The position numbers and the translations under genes were made by a program. Shown piece by piece: positions 1 to 8,972 of a stretch of DNA of 64,000 nt. The number at the start of each line of letters is the position of its first letter. The first letter of the stretch is position 1. Source of the DNA: Streptomyces noursei (GTDB lineage Bacteria > Actinomycetota > Actinomycetes > Streptomycetales > Streptomycetaceae); assembly GCF_016917755.1 (NCBI RefSeq), contig NZ_CP070326.1, positions 6,510,001 through 6,574,000 of the forward strand. The letters are read 5' to 3'. A model generated the notes under the pieces. It did not search any database. It saw nothing but the letters and a program-made list of their open reading frames with translations, and was not told where the DNA came from.

Positions 1-240
1 CCAGTCGGCGCTCACCGCGCCGTCCTCGACCGCGTCGTGCAGCCAGGCCGCGGCGATCTGCGCCTCGTTGCCGCCGCGCGCCCGCACCCCCGCCGCGACC
101 GCCGCCAGGTGCTCGGCATACGGGCGGCCCGCCTTGTCGGTCTGCCCCTCGTGCGCGCGCCGGGCCAGCGCCTCCACCTCGGCGAGCGGGAGCCGCGAGG
201 GCGCCGCCGGAGCCGGGCAGGGATCCGCGTCAGAAGCCAT
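1..240 (-). CDS. HD-domain hydrolase, RelA/SpoT (Mesh1)-like, 3' end cut by window
   Basis: The first 80 codons of a minus-strand gene are visible; the rest lies beyond base 1. The translation has the metal-binding pattern of RelA/SpoT-type HD phosphohydrolases: H30, H44, the H68-D69 pair in WLHDAVED, and the following E-D pair. Mesh1-like proteins of this family hydrolyse (p)ppGpp or related nucleotides in the cytosol; I infer a similar small-hydrolase role but see only half of a domain. The ATG at 240-238 is the only sensible start, and no strong ribosome-binding site is seen. A long open frame on the opposite strand over this stretch is a composition artefact. Confidence 0.72.
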   Translation of the reverse strand, partial: MASDADPCPAPAAPSRLPLAEVEALARRAHEGQTDKAGRPYAEHLAAVAAGVRARGGNEAQIAAAWLHDAVEDGAVSADW

Positions 241-314
241 GGCGCCATTGTGACCGGACACCCACCACCCCACGCACCTCACACCCTCAACCCCACCCCC
301 GGCCCGCCCCGCCC

Positions 315-1769
315 TCACCGCAACCCCGCCGCCATCACCGCCCGCGCGATCGGCCCGGCGCTGCCGCCCCCGCTGATGTCCTCACGCTCGGCCTCCGCGT
401 CCTCCACGACCACCGCCACCGCCGACAGCGGCTCATGGCTCTGCCGGTCCCGCACCCACGCGATGAACCAGGCGTACGGCGTGCCCTCGTTGCGCACTCC
501 GTGCTGGGCCGTCCCCGTCTTGCCGCCCACGACGAACCCGTCGATCGCCGCGGTCCGCCCGCTCCCGTGCTCGACGACCTCGGCCATCATTTCCTGGAGC
601 TGCTCGGCGGTGGCCGGATTCATCACCTGCCGGGTGGGCCGCCGCGCCCCGGTGGCGACCATCACCCCGTGGGCGTCGGTCACCCGCTCGACGAGGTACG
701 GCGGCGTCAGCTGGCCGTCGTTGGCCACCGCCGCCGCGACCATCGCCATCTGCAGCGGGGTGGCGGCGGTGTCGTACTGCCCGATCGCGGACAGCGCCAG
801 CTGCGCCGGGTGCATCCTGGTGTCGAAGGTGCTCGGCGCGACGGGGGAGGGGATCCGCAGCCCCCGGTCGTTGAAGCCGAACCGCTGCGCCGCCTCGGCC
901 ATCCCGCGCTCCCCGACGCCGACGCCCAGCCGCGCGAAGACGGTGTTGCAGGAGAGCCGGAAGGCTTCCCGCAGGCTCACGTGCTCGCAGCCCTCCGTCG
1001 GGTTGCCCAGCTGGGTGCGGGTGTCCGGCAGGGTGTAGGGGTCGGGCACGTCCAGCGGCGCGTCGAGGTCCTTGACCAGGCCGCTGTCCAGCGCCGCCGC
1101 CGCGGTGACGACCTTGAAGACCGAACCGGGCGGATAGGTCTGCCGCAGCGCCCGGTTGAGCATCGGCCGGTCCGCCGCCTCGTTCAGCCGCCGCCAGGCA
1201 CCGGTCACCGACCGGCCGTTCCCGGACAGCTCCCCGGGGTCGTACGACGGCGAGCTGACCAGCGCCAACACCCGCCCGGTGCGCGGCTCGACCGCCACCA
1301 CCGCGCCCTTCCGGCCGGCCAGCCCGTGGTACGCGGCGCGCTGCATCGCCGGGTTGACGGTGGTCTCGACCCGGCCGCCCGGCGGCCGGCGGTGGATCAG
1401 CCCGTCCCACCAGGGGAACACGACCAGCCGGTCGTCGGTCCCGGCCAGGATGCCGTCCTCGGAGCTCTCCAGCAGCGAGGTGCCGTACTGCTGCGAGGCG
1501 AAGCCGGTGAGCGGCGCGTACAGCGGTCCGTCGGTGTAGGTGCGCTCGTAGCGCAGCCGCCCGCCGCTGTCCCGGGAGCCGGTGACCGGGTGGCCGCCGA
1601 CCACGACCGCGCCCCGCGGCTGGGCGTACCGGGCGATCGCGGTCCGCCGGTTGGCCGGGTTGCCGGTGTAGCCCTCCGCCTCGAAGACCTGCACCCGCAC
1701 GGCGTTGACCAGCAGCGCCGTCAGCAGCAGGAAGGAGAACGCGGCGGTGTGCCGGATGCCGCGGATCAC
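315..1769 (-). CDS. class B penicillin-binding protein (transpeptidase)
   Basis: A 484-residue class B PBP that cross-links peptidoglycan outside the membrane. One N-terminal membrane helix (about residues 8-28) is followed by a dimerisation region and a transpeptidase domain with all three active-site motifs: S216-V-F-K219, S273-C-N275 and K417-T-G419. I chose the GTG at 1769 because it overlaps the stop of the upstream rodA-like gene (GTGA), which implies translational coupling; the frame stays open far upstream but that part is a shadow of rodA. The SEDS/PBP pairing means the two proteins probably form one glycosyltransferase-transpeptidase unit. Whether it serves growth or sporulation cannot be told from the sequence. 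Confidence 0.93.
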   Translation of the reverse strand: MIRGIRHTAAFSFLLLTALLVNAVRVQVFEAEGYTGNPANRRTAIARYAQPRGAVVVGGHPVTGSRDSGGRLRYERTYTDGPLYAPLTGFASQQYGTSLLESSEDGILAGTDDRLVVFPWWDGLIHRRPPGGRVETTVNPAMQRAAYHGLAGRKGAVVAVEPRTGRVLALVSSPSYDPGELSGNGRSVTGAWRRLNEAADRPMLNRALRQTYPPGSVFKVVTAAAALDSGLVKDLDAPLDVPDPYTLPDTRTQLGNPTEGCEHVSLREAFRLSCNTVFARLGVGVGERGMAEAAQRFGFNDRGLRIPSPVAPSTFDTRMHPAQLALSAIGQYDTAATPLQMAMVAAAVANDGQLTPPYLVERVTDAHGVMVATGARRPTRQVMNPATAEQLQEMMAEVVEHGSGRTAAIDGFVVGGKTGTAQHGVRNEGTPYAWFIAWVRDRQSHEPLSAVAVVVEDAEAEREDISGGGSAGPIARAVMAAGLR

Positions 1770-3247
1770 CGGACCGCCCCGAGGGCGTCCGGGGCGGCTC
1801 GGGCCTGCCGGGCGGGCGCGTCGGGCCGCGGCCCCCGCGCCCGGTCGGTGATCCGCACCAGCAGCGCGACGATGATCCAGTTGGTCACCACCGACGAGCC
1901 GCCCTGCGCCAGGAACGGCATCGCCATCCCGGTCAGCGGGATCAGCCCCATCACCCCGCCCGCGATCACGAACACCTGGAGGGCGGGCAACACCGCCAGC
2001 CCGACGGCCAGCAGACTGCCGAACGGGTCGCGCAGCCCCAGCGCCGCCCGGTAGCCGCACGCCGCCAGCAGCGCGTAGAGCAGGAACAGCGCGCTCAGCC
2101 CGGCCAGTCCCAGCTCCTCGCCCAGCGTTGCCAGGATGAAGTCCGACTTGCGCGCGAACCCGATCAGCGACGAGTGCCCCAGCCCCAGCCCGGTCCCGAA
2201 CGTCCCGCCCGCGGCGAACGCGAACAGCGACTGCGCCAACTGCCCCGGCCCCCGCCCCGCCGCGATCCCGGCGAACGGATGCAGCCAGTCCTGCACCCGG
2301 CCGTGCACATGCGGCTCCAGCGTGCCCACCGCCGCCGCCCCGGCCGCCGCCAGCAGCACCCCCACCGCGATCCACCCGGTCCGCCCGGTGGCCACGTACA
2401 GCAGGACCACGAACACCCCGAAGAACAGCAGCGAGGTCCCCAGGTCCCGTTCGAGGACCAGCACCCCGACGCTCACCAGCCAGATGGCGACGACCGGTCC
2501 GAGTACCTGCGCCGCCGGCAGCCGCAGCCGCCACACCGCCTTCCCGGTGTCCGCCAGCGCCTCCCGGTTGGCCGCCAGGTACGCCGCGAAGAACACCGTG
2601 ATCAGCACCTTGGCGAACTCGCCCGGCTGGAGCGAGAATCCGGCCGCCCGGATCCAGATCCGCGCCCCGTTGACGGCCGGGAACAGGATCGGCGCCACCA
2701 TCAGGGCCAGCGCCAGCCCCGCGCACCCGTAGGCGTACCGCTGCAACACCCGGTGGTCCCGCAGCGCCGCCACCACCGCGATGAACAGCGCCACGCCCAC
2801 CGTGGACCACACCAGCTGCGCGGGCGCCGCATGATCGGCCGGCGTCTCCAGGTCGAGCCGGAAAATCAGCACCAGCCCGAGCCCGTTGAGCAGCACCCCG
2901 GTCGGCAGCAGCAGCGGATCGGCGTACGGCGCCCCGAACCGCACCACCAGGTGCGCCAGCAGCGCCAGCCCGCCCAGCCCCGCCGCGTACCGGAGCGCCC
3001 CGGCCGGCACCGCGTGCGTCCGGGCCAGCCCCACCGCCAGATAGCCGCAGAAGCTGATGAGCACGGCACCCACGAGGAGGGCCAGTTCGACCCCCCGCCT
3101 CTTGGGCCGTGGCGGCGCCGGAGGCGCGCCCGCCGCCCGCCCGTTGCCCGCCGCCTGCGCCCGCGCCTCGGCCGCATCCGGCCGGTCCGCCACATCCATC
3201 CCCGCAACGTAGCAAGCAAATCGCTGCATTTCGCCCATATCGCCCAT
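1766..3247 (-). CDS. RodA/FtsW-type SEDS peptidoglycan polymerase
   Basis: A 493-residue polytopic membrane protein of the SEDS family, which polymerises lipid II into glycan strands. About ten to twelve hydrophobic segments start near residue 50. Typical SEDS motifs are present, including ERDLGTSLLFFG in the central region and GEELG in the second half; the end GGSSVVTNWIIVALL matches RodA/FtsW proteins. A proline- and alanine-rich cytoplasmic N-terminus of about 45 residues precedes the first helix. Start candidates are the ATG at 3247 (AAGGGCGG upstream) and an in-frame ATG at 3199; I keep the first. It is coupled to the downstream PBP by a 4-base overlap and probably heads the operon. Confidence 0.92.
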   Translation of the reverse strand: MGDMGEMQRFACYVAGMDVADRPDAAEARAQAAGNGRAAGAPPAPPRPKRRGVELALLVGAVLISFCGYLAVGLARTHAVPAGALRYAAGLGGLALLAHLVVRFGAPYADPLLLPTGVLLNGLGLVLIFRLDLETPADHAAPAQLVWSTVGVALFIAVVAALRDHRVLQRYAYGCAGLALALMVAPILFPAVNGARIWIRAAGFSLQPGEFAKVLITVFFAAYLAANREALADTGKAVWRLRLPAAQVLGPVVAIWLVSVGVLVLERDLGTSLLFFGVFVVLLYVATGRTGWIAVGVLLAAAGAAAVGTLEPHVHGRVQDWLHPFAGIAAGRGPGQLAQSLFAFAAGGTFGTGLGLGHSSLIGFARKSDFILATLGEELGLAGLSALFLLYALLAACGYRAALGLRDPFGSLLAVGLAVLPALQVFVIAGGVMGLIPLTGMAMPFLAQGGSSVVTNWIIVALLVRITDRARGPRPDAPARQARAAPDALGAVR

Positions 3248-3598
3248 GGTTGCCGCCCTTGCTCCCGCTCCCTCGGGGGACCCCGCGCCGGGCCGACCGA
3301 GTCCCCTAGGGGAAGAATCGGGGTCCTCACGGGGGTGGGTACGGACTGTTCCGTGAACGAGGCCAATGGCAGTTTGTAAACTCGGTCAGAACGAAAAAGC
3401 AGAAGGCCGAGCTCGTCACGCTGATACGGACGACCGATCGCACCGATCGCACCGGTCGACGCCATGGACACGCGCCATGGCGCCGCACGCGAGGGGCTGT
3501 GGCGTACGACACCAAGCACGCCGAGTAAAGGTCCCGCGCCGTTTCGGCCCACGGGGGCGGCCGAGCGCGGGTGACCGTCCCCCGCGACGAAAGGCAGT
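3248..3598. promoter_or_regulatory. divergent intergenic region between rodA-like gene and P450
   Basis: This 351-base gap separates two divergent genes and must carry both promoters. Visible elements are the perfect 10-base palindrome CCCCTAGGGG at 3303-3312, a locally A/T-rich patch around 3370-3405 (unusual here), and two tandem 9-base units CCGATCGCA near 3437-3455 followed by a related CCGGTCGAC. No -35/-10 pair can be assigned with confidence and no gene is supported. Confidence 0.4.
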
Positions 3599-4897
3599 AT
3601 GACCGCCATGACGACCCTCCGTTCCCGGATCTTCGCCTGGGCCGGCCGCCTCTACCTGGCGAGAACGCGGAAGAAGGGCTTCGACCTTTCCCGCATGTCC
3701 TTCTTGCCGGAATCCGTCCTGATGCCCCTGCGGCGGGACGGTCTCGACCCGGTCCCCGACCTGGCCGCCGTCCGCGAACGGGAGCCCATCAGCAAGCTCC
3801 CGGTGCCCATAGCCGCCAACGTCTGGCTGGTCACCGGCTACGACGAGGCCAAGGCGGTGCTCGGCAAGGCCGACGCCTTCAGCTCCGACTTCACCAACCT
3901 CATCGGCAAGGCCGGCGCCGGCGCCGAGCAGAACCCCGGCGGCCTGGGCTTCTCCGACCCGCCCGTGCACACCCGCCTCCGCCGGCTCCTCACCCCCGAA
4001 TTCACCATGCGCCGCCTGAACAGGCTCACGCCCCGCATCCACGACATCGTCGAGGAGCGCCTGGCGGCCATGGAGAAGGCCGGCAGCAACGGCGACCCGG
4101 TGGACCTCGTCGCCGCCTTCGCCCTGCCCATCCCCTCCCTCGTCATCTGCGAGCTCCTCGGCGTCCCCTACGAGGACCGGGACGACTTCGAGCGCCTCAG
4201 TGCCGCCCGCTTCGACCTCTTCAGCGGCGCCAACGCCTCCTTCGGCGCCATATCCGAATCGCTCACCTACTTCCGCGAGGTCGTCAAGAAGCAGCGCGCC
4301 AACCCGGGTGACGGCCTGCTCGGCATGATCGTGCGGGAACACGGCGACTCGGTCACCGACGAGGAACTGGCCGGCCTCGCCGACGGCGTCCTCACCGGCG
4401 GCTTCGAGACCACCGCCAGCATGCTCGCGCTCGGCGCCCTGGTCCTCCTCCAGGACCCGGAGCACTTCGCCGCCCTCAAGGACGGCGACGAGGCCGTCGA
4501 CCGCTACGTCGAAGAGCTACTGCGCTACCTCACCGTCGTCCAGGTCGCCTTCCCCCGCTTCGCCCGCGAGGACATGGAGATCGCCGGCGTCCGGATCTCC
4601 GCCGGCGACGTCGTCCTGTGCTCCCTCAGCGGCGCCGACCGCGACGGCAAACTCGGCCCCGACATGGAGCAGTTCGACCCCCACCGCGCCAAGGTCCCCT
4701 CGCACCTCGCCTTCGGCTACGGCATCCACCGCTGCGTGGGCGCCGAACTCGCCCGCATGGAACTCCGCGCCGCCTACCCCGCCCTGGTCCGCCGCTTCCC
4801 CGCCATGCGCCTCGCCGTCCCCCCGGAGGAACTCGAATTCCGCAAGCTCTCCATCGTCTACGGCCTGGATTCCCTCCCGGTGCGCCTGGACGCCTGA
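3599..4897 (+). CDS. cytochrome P450
   Basis: A 432-residue soluble bacterial P450 monooxygenase. The heme-binding signature FGYGIHRCVG carries the axial ligand Cys379; the K-helix ExxR is in EELLR, and the I-helix oxygen-activation region reads GGFETT. Length and motif spacing match bacterial class I P450s, which draw electrons from a ferredoxin and a reductase; neither is encoded nearby, so redox partners must come from elsewhere. The ATG at 3599 has GAAAGG just upstream; a second ATG lies three codons later. The gene stands alone, followed by a hairpin terminator, so no pathway can be inferred from context. Substrate unknown. Confidence 0.93.
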   Translation: MTAMTTLRSRIFAWAGRLYLARTRKKGFDLSRMSFLPESVLMPLRRDGLDPVPDLAAVREREPISKLPVPIAANVWLVTGYDEAKAVLGKADAFSSDFTNLIGKAGAGAEQNPGGLGFSDPPVHTRLRRLLTPEFTMRRLNRLTPRIHDIVEERLAAMEKAGSNGDPVDLVAAFALPIPSLVICELLGVPYEDRDDFERLSAARFDLFSGANASFGAISESLTYFREVVKKQRANPGDGLLGMIVREHGDSVTDEELAGLADGVLTGGFETTASMLALGALVLLQDPEHFAALKDGDEAVDRYVEELLRYLTVVQVAFPRFAREDMEIAGVRISAGDVVLCSLSGADRDGKLGPDMEQFDPHRAKVPSHLAFGYGIHRCVGAELARMELRAAYPALVRRFPAMRLAVPPEELEFRKLSIVYGLDSLPVRLDA

Positions 4898-4914
4898 GCC
4901 CCCCCCGGGCCTGC

Positions 4915-4938
4915 CCGGCCGGCGACAGCGCCGGCCGG
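4915..4938 (+). terminator. hairpin terminator after P450 gene
   Basis: A perfect 10-base-pair G/C stem (CCGGCCGGCG / CGCCGGCCGG) with an ACAG loop lies 17 bases after the P450 stop. There is no U tract, as is common for Streptomyces terminators. Confidence 0.65.
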
Positions 4939-5236
4939 CCCGCCCCTTCCGCCCGACCGGGGCGCACGGCACACGAGGCGACGTTCGACGAGCCCGCACG
5001 TCGCACACGGGCCGGGGCACGCCCGTTGAGCGGGGGATCCGGCGTACCACGACGCCGCTCGCGCGCCGGGGATCACGGACACCCGATCACCGCCCTCGTC
5101 GACGGCCGGACCCGCACCCGGCCCACCGGGCCGCCCCGGGCGCCCGCCACCGCCACCAGAAGCCGGACGTACAGGACGAGTTCGCCGCCCGCCTCGCGCC
5201 CCACCCCATGCGCCGCGCAACGCACCGCCCAATGAA
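4939..5236. other. gene-free stretch between P450 terminator and tRNA terminator
   Basis: Open frames on both strands exist here only because of the high G+C content; none shows a recognisable domain or a convincing ribosome-binding site. I see no supported feature in these roughly 300 bases. Confidence 0.4.
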
Positions 5237-5267
5237 AAAGCCCGCTCCCAAGAAGGAAGCGGGCTTT
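5237..5267 (-). terminator. rho-independent terminator of tRNA-Arg
   Basis: Inverted repeat AAAGCCCGCT / AGCGGGCTTT (10-base-pair stem, 11-base loop). Read on the minus strand it ends in a run of five T, giving a classic intrinsic terminator just downstream of the minus-strand tRNA. Confidence 0.85.
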
Positions 5268-5304
5268 AGTGGCACTCTGCTCTGCGTCACACAGACCAGC
5301 AGAG

Positions 5305-5376
5305 TGCCCCCGGCAGGATTCGAACCTGCGCACACGGCTCCGGAGGCCGTTGCTCTATCCCCTGAGCTACGGGGGC
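5305..5376 (-). tRNA. tRNA-Arg (anticodon CCG)
   Basis: On the minus strand these 72 bases fold into a full cloverleaf. The acceptor stem is GCCCCCG / CGGGGGC with discriminator A; the D stem is GCTC/GAGC; the anticodon stem is ACGGC/GCCGT with loop CTCCGGA; the T arm is GCAGG-TTCGAAT-CCTGC. The anticodon CCG reads the Arg codon CGG, which is common in this GC-rich genome. The 3' CCA is not encoded. The gene is followed on its own strand by an intrinsic terminator. Confidence 0.97.
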
Positions 5377-5408
5377 TTTGTCGGCCGCTCGTTGCGGCGA
5401 CGAGTAGA

Positions 5409-5414
5409 ACACTA
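5409..5414 (-). promoter_or_regulatory. possible -10 box for tRNA-Arg
   Basis: On the minus strand the hexamer TAGTGT lies about 33 bases before the tRNA 5' end, matching the Streptomyces vegetative -10 pattern. A weak ATGACC about 16 bases further upstream could be the -35. Assigned by position and similarity only. Confidence 0.35.
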
Positions 5415-5612
5415 CCAGCTCCGAAGGGGTGGTCATGAACGTTTTGGTGGCCTGCGGCGGAGCCGGGTGCGACGGTGCTCCGGGGGCCAAGGAAGGGCGC
5501 CCTTACCGCATGCAACGGGTGGGTCGACGGCGCTCGTCCAAAGGTCCCTCGCACGGGGGCGGAAGTGGGCAAAACCGGGACGCAGCCGCAGGCGCGCACC
5601 TAGTCTCATCGT

Positions 5613-6185
5613 GTGCCTGGCTTGTCCGGTCGGATCCTTGTGGTCGATGACAACAAGGTGATCCGGCAGTTGATCAGGGTCAACCTTGAGCTGGAGGGCT
5701 TCGAGGTCGTGACCGCGGCTGACGGTGCCGAATGTCTGGACGTCGTGCACCGGGTGAGACCCGATGTGGTGACCCTCGACGTGATGATGCCGAGGCTGGG
5801 CGGGCTGCACACCGCTGCGCGACTGCGTTCCGATCCGCGCACCTGGGACATTCCGATCGCCATCGTGAGCGCCTGCACCCAGTGCGAGGTGGACAACGGG
5901 GAGTCGGTGGGCATCGACGCCTTTCTGGCCAAGCCGTTCGAGCCGATGGAGCTGGTGCGCACGGTGGGGATGCTGGTGCGCGAGGGGCGGCAGCAGCGGG
6001 AGCGCCATGACTGCGAGGGGCGCGGGGGAGCCCCCGAGGGCGCCGGGGCCGCGGAGCGCGGGGCCGCCGGTGGCGAGGGCGGACGGCCGCGGGACGACGC
6101 GACGGGGGCGGGCGGTGCGGTGCCGGGCGACGCCGCTCCCGGGGGCGGGGTGGAGAGCGGTGGTTCGGCGCAGAGCAGTCCGTAA
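5613..6185 (+). CDS. single-domain response regulator with disordered tail
   Basis: A 190-residue protein with one receiver domain (about residues 6-120) and no DNA-binding or enzymatic output domain. The acidic pair DD, the phospho-acceptor Asp in TLDVMMP and the conserved Lys in LAKPFEP are all present, so it should accept phosphate. The last 60 or so residues are Gly/Ala/Glu-rich and probably unstructured. Start is GTG at 5613. No histidine kinase is adjacent, so the partner is unknown; single-domain regulators usually act by protein-protein contact. Confidence 0.87.
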   Translation: MPGLSGRILVVDDNKVIRQLIRVNLELEGFEVVTAADGAECLDVVHRVRPDVVTLDVMMPRLGGLHTAARLRSDPRTWDIPIAIVSACTQCEVDNGESVGIDAFLAKPFEPMELVRTVGMLVREGRQQRERHDCEGRGGAPEGAGAAERGAAGGEGGRPRDDATGAGGAVPGDAAPGGGVESGGSAQSSP

Positions 6186-6285
6186 GGGCAGGTAAGAGCA
6201 GGTATGTGGCCGTGGACCGGTGTTCGGTGTCCACAGGGCGAAACCCGTTCGCATGGCCGCCCCCTTTCTCCCATACGCTTGTCGT

Positions 6286-7308
6286 GTGACCCCGGCCGAG
6301 CTCTCCCGTACCGTCCTGTGCTCCGTGCGCAGTGCCGTCGCGGAGCGGGAGCTCTGCGTGCCCGTGCCGGCGCGGATCGTGGTGCAGCCGCCGCCGCGGC
6401 CCGGGTGTGGGGACTACGCCTCCAACGTGGCGTTGCAGCTCGCCGGGCAGGCGGGGCTGCCGGCCCGTGAGGTGGCCGAGATCCTGCGGAGGCGACTGGC
6501 CGGCCGCGCCGGGATCGCCCGGGTCGAGATCGCCGGACCGGGATTCCTGAACTTCCATCTGGGGGACGGTGCGTCCGCCGGACTGGTGGGGGAGGTGCTG
6601 GCCCGAGGGGCGCGCTACGGCGAGCCCGCGGAGTCCGGTGCGGCCGCAGCGGGACCGGGGCGGACCGTCGAGGGGCCGACGCGCCATACGGGGGAGTGGG
6701 CCCGGGCCCGGGAGGCCGTCGTGGCGGACGTACTGGTCCGGCTCGGACGGGCCGAGGGCCGCGCGGAGCCGTCGACCGGCACCGGTGCCGCGGAGCTGGC
6801 CGGGCTCGTGGCGCGGCTGGGCGTCGACGAGGCCCGATGGACGCTGCTCAAGCCCGCCGCGGCGGACCCGGTACGGGTACTGGAGCGGCCGGTGCAGCAC
6901 GAGGACAACCCCCGGTTCCGGGTGCAGTACGCCCATGCGCGCAGCCGCGCGGCGGTGCGGAACGCCGCCGAGCTGGGGTTCGCCGCAGAGCCGGGGGACG
7001 TCGTGGGCGACCGGCCCGCGGACCGCGGCGACGCGCGGACGCTCCAGGCGCTGGAAGCCGCTCTCGCCACCTATCCGACGACCATCGCGACCGCGGCGCG
7101 GCGGTGTGCGCCGGATCGGGTGGTACGCCATCTGGAGGCCACCGCGGACGCCTATCTGCGCTGGCAGGAGGAGTTCTGGCCGCTGCCCGTCGGCGAGCAG
7201 AAACCCTTGGCCGTGCACCGCGCCCGGGTGGCCCTTGCCGAAGCCACGGGGACGGTGCTGGGGAACGGCCTGCGCCTGCTCGGCATCTCTGCTCCTGAAC
7301 ACGTCTGA
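6286..7308 (+). CDS. nrtL: ArgRS-like anticodon-binding protein lacking the catalytic domain
   Basis: A 340-residue protein built from the two ends of arginyl-tRNA synthetase. The N-terminal part (residues about 1-110, with GDYASNVALQLAG and AGPGFLNFHL) matches the ArgRS additional N-domain. The C-terminal half (from VQYAHARSRAAVRNA) matches the DALR anticodon-binding domain and ends in the typical LLGISAPEHV. The Rossmann catalytic domain with HIGH and KMSKS motifs is absent, so it cannot charge tRNA. Databases call similar proteins ArgS-related NrtL, as far as I recall; the function is not known to me. I chose GTG 6286; an in-frame ATG lies at 6253. It sits immediately before lysA, and tRNA-Arg(CCG) lies about 0.9 kb upstream on the other strand. 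Confidence 0.82.
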   Translation: MTPAELSRTVLCSVRSAVAERELCVPVPARIVVQPPPRPGCGDYASNVALQLAGQAGLPAREVAEILRRRLAGRAGIARVEIAGPGFLNFHLGDGASAGLVGEVLARGARYGEPAESGAAAAGPGRTVEGPTRHTGEWARAREAVVADVLVRLGRAEGRAEPSTGTGAAELAGLVARLGVDEARWTLLKPAAADPVRVLERPVQHEDNPRFRVQYAHARSRAAVRNAAELGFAAEPGDVVGDRPADRGDARTLQALEAALATYPTTIATAARRCAPDRVVRHLEATADAYLRWQEEFWPLPVGEQKPLAVHRARVALAEATGTVLGNGLRLLGISAPEHV

Positions 7309-7423
7309 TCCGCATACGCCTGAGTCTGGAAATGTCTGATGTACGCGACCGAACATCCGCGGAGCGCGCCGAGGACTGCCCCGATCAGCACCACTGAACG
7401 ATCTTGAGGGGACCGTTTCCGTT

Positions 7424-8815
7424 ATGAGCCGTTCCGCGCATCCCGCAGGGCCCCGGCATGGCGACGTACTGCCCGAGGGGCACTACGCCGGGCCGCCCGC
7501 CGACCTCAACTCCCTTGACCCGCAGGTCTGGTCCCGCACCGTCCGGCGCGACGCCGACGGCGCGGTGACGGTCGGCGGGCTGTCCGTGACCGCGCTCGCC
7601 GAGGAGTTCGGCACGCCGGCGTACTTCCTGGACGAGGAGGACTTCCGGGCGCGCTGCCGGGCCTGGAAGGACGCGTTCGGACCGGACGCCGACGTCTTCT
7701 ACGCGGGCAAGGCGTTCCTGTCCCGGGCCATCGTGCGGTGGCTGGCCGAGGAGGGCCTCAACCTCGACGTCTGTTCGGGGGGCGAGCTGGCCACGGCGCT
7801 GGACGCCGGCATGCCCGCCGAGCGGATCGCGCTGCACGGCAACAACAAGAGCACCGAGGAGATCACCCGGGCCGTCGAGGCCGGGGTGGGGCGGATCGTG
7901 CTCGACTCGTTCCAGGAGATCGTGCGGGTCGCGCACATCGCCGAGCGGCTCGGCAAGCGGCAGCGGGTGCAGATCCGCGTGACGGTCGGTGTCGAGGCGC
8001 ACACCCACGAGTTCATCGCGACGGCGCACGAGGACCAGAAGTTCGGGATCGCGCTGGCCGGCGGGCAGGCCGCCGAGGCGGTGCGGCGCGCGCTGAAGCT
8101 GGACGGGCTCGAACTCATCGGGATCCACAGCCACATCGGGTCGCAGATCTTCGACATGGCCGGGTTCGAGGTCTCCGCCCGCCGGGTGGTGCAACTGCTC
8201 GCCGAGGTGCGGGACGAGCACGGCGTGGAGCTGCCGGAGATCGACCTCGGCGGCGGCCTGGGCATCGCGTACACCTCCGACGACGACCCGCGCGCACCGC
8301 ACGAGATCGCCAAGGCGCTGCGCGAGATCGTGGGCCGGGAGTGCGAGGCGGCCGGGCTGCGGGCGCCGCGGATCTCGGTCGAGCCGGGCCGGGCGATCGT
8401 CGGACCGACCGCCTTCACGCTCTACGAGGTCGGCACGGTCAAGGAGCTGGACGGGCTGCGGACGTACGTCTCCGTGGACGGCGGGATGTCGGACAACATC
8501 CGCACCGCGCTGTACGACGCGGAGTACAGCGTGGCGCTGGCCTCCCGCACGTCGCACGCGGAGCCGATGCTCTCGCGGGTCGTCGGCAAGCACTGCGAGA
8601 GCGGCGACATCGTCGTCCGGGACGCCTTCCTGCCCTCCGACGTGGCGCCGGGGGACCTGCTCGCGGTGCCGGCCACCGGCGCGTACTGCCGGTCCATGGC
8701 GAGCAACTACAACCACGCGCTGCGGCCGCCGGTGGTGGCGGTCAAGGACGGTGCGGCCCGGGTGATCGTCCGCAGGGAGACGGAGGAAGATCTCCTGCGG
8801 TTGGATGTCGGGTAG
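7424..8815 (+). CDS. lysA: diaminopimelate decarboxylase
   Basis: A 463-residue PLP enzyme that decarboxylates meso-diaminopimelate to L-lysine, the last step of lysine synthesis. The PLP-binding Lys is in YAGKAF, the HIGSQI and EPGRAIVG motifs line the cofactor site, CESGD supplies the catalytic Cys, and TGAYCRSM carries the substrate-site Tyr. An N-terminal extension of about 45 residues precedes the barrel. The ATG at 7424 has TTGAGGGGA upstream. It begins an aspartate-family amino acid cluster with hom, thrC and thrB on the same strand. Confidence 0.96.
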   Translation: MSRSAHPAGPRHGDVLPEGHYAGPPADLNSLDPQVWSRTVRRDADGAVTVGGLSVTALAEEFGTPAYFLDEEDFRARCRAWKDAFGPDADVFYAGKAFLSRAIVRWLAEEGLNLDVCSGGELATALDAGMPAERIALHGNNKSTEEITRAVEAGVGRIVLDSFQEIVRVAHIAERLGKRQRVQIRVTVGVEAHTHEFIATAHEDQKFGIALAGGQAAEAVRRALKLDGLELIGIHSHIGSQIFDMAGFEVSARRVVQLLAEVRDEHGVELPEIDLGGGLGIAYTSDDDPRAPHEIAKALREIVGRECEAAGLRAPRISVEPGRAIVGPTAFTLYEVGTVKELDGLRTYVSVDGGMSDNIRTALYDAEYSVALASRTSHAEPMLSRVVGKHCESGDIVVRDAFLPSDVAPGDLLAVPATGAYCRSMASNYNHALRPPVVAVKDGAARVIVRRETEEDLLRLDVG

Positions 8816-8972
8816 GGCCGGATCGCCGGGACCGGGCCCCGGATGAAATAAATGTCTCGGCATCCGGACGAACGGCGGAAACCGCCGTCCGGTGCGTGAG
8901 ACTGGTGCATGACCGGGAAACTGGTGCGTGACCGAGCATGAAACCGCTGGATCGAAGAAAAGACGAGGTCGA

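Noticed and set aside
315..3215. A single 966-codon minus-strand frame spanning the PBP and RodA genes
   Set aside because: Only its last 484 codons (from GTG 1769) are the PBP; the remainder is an out-of-frame reading of the rodA-like gene.
3255..3300. Resemblance of CTCCCTCGGGGGACCCCGCG to the mini-repeat
   Set aside because: Only the GGGGTCCCCC lead matches; the GAACGNAGTT hairpin core is missing.
5305..5376. tRNA-Arg considered as an integration site
   Set aside because: No duplicated 3' tRNA segment and no recombinase nearby; flanking genes look native.
5073..5599. Minus-strand frames covering the tRNA-Arg gene
   Set aside because: They read through the tRNA and its terminator, so cannot be real proteins.
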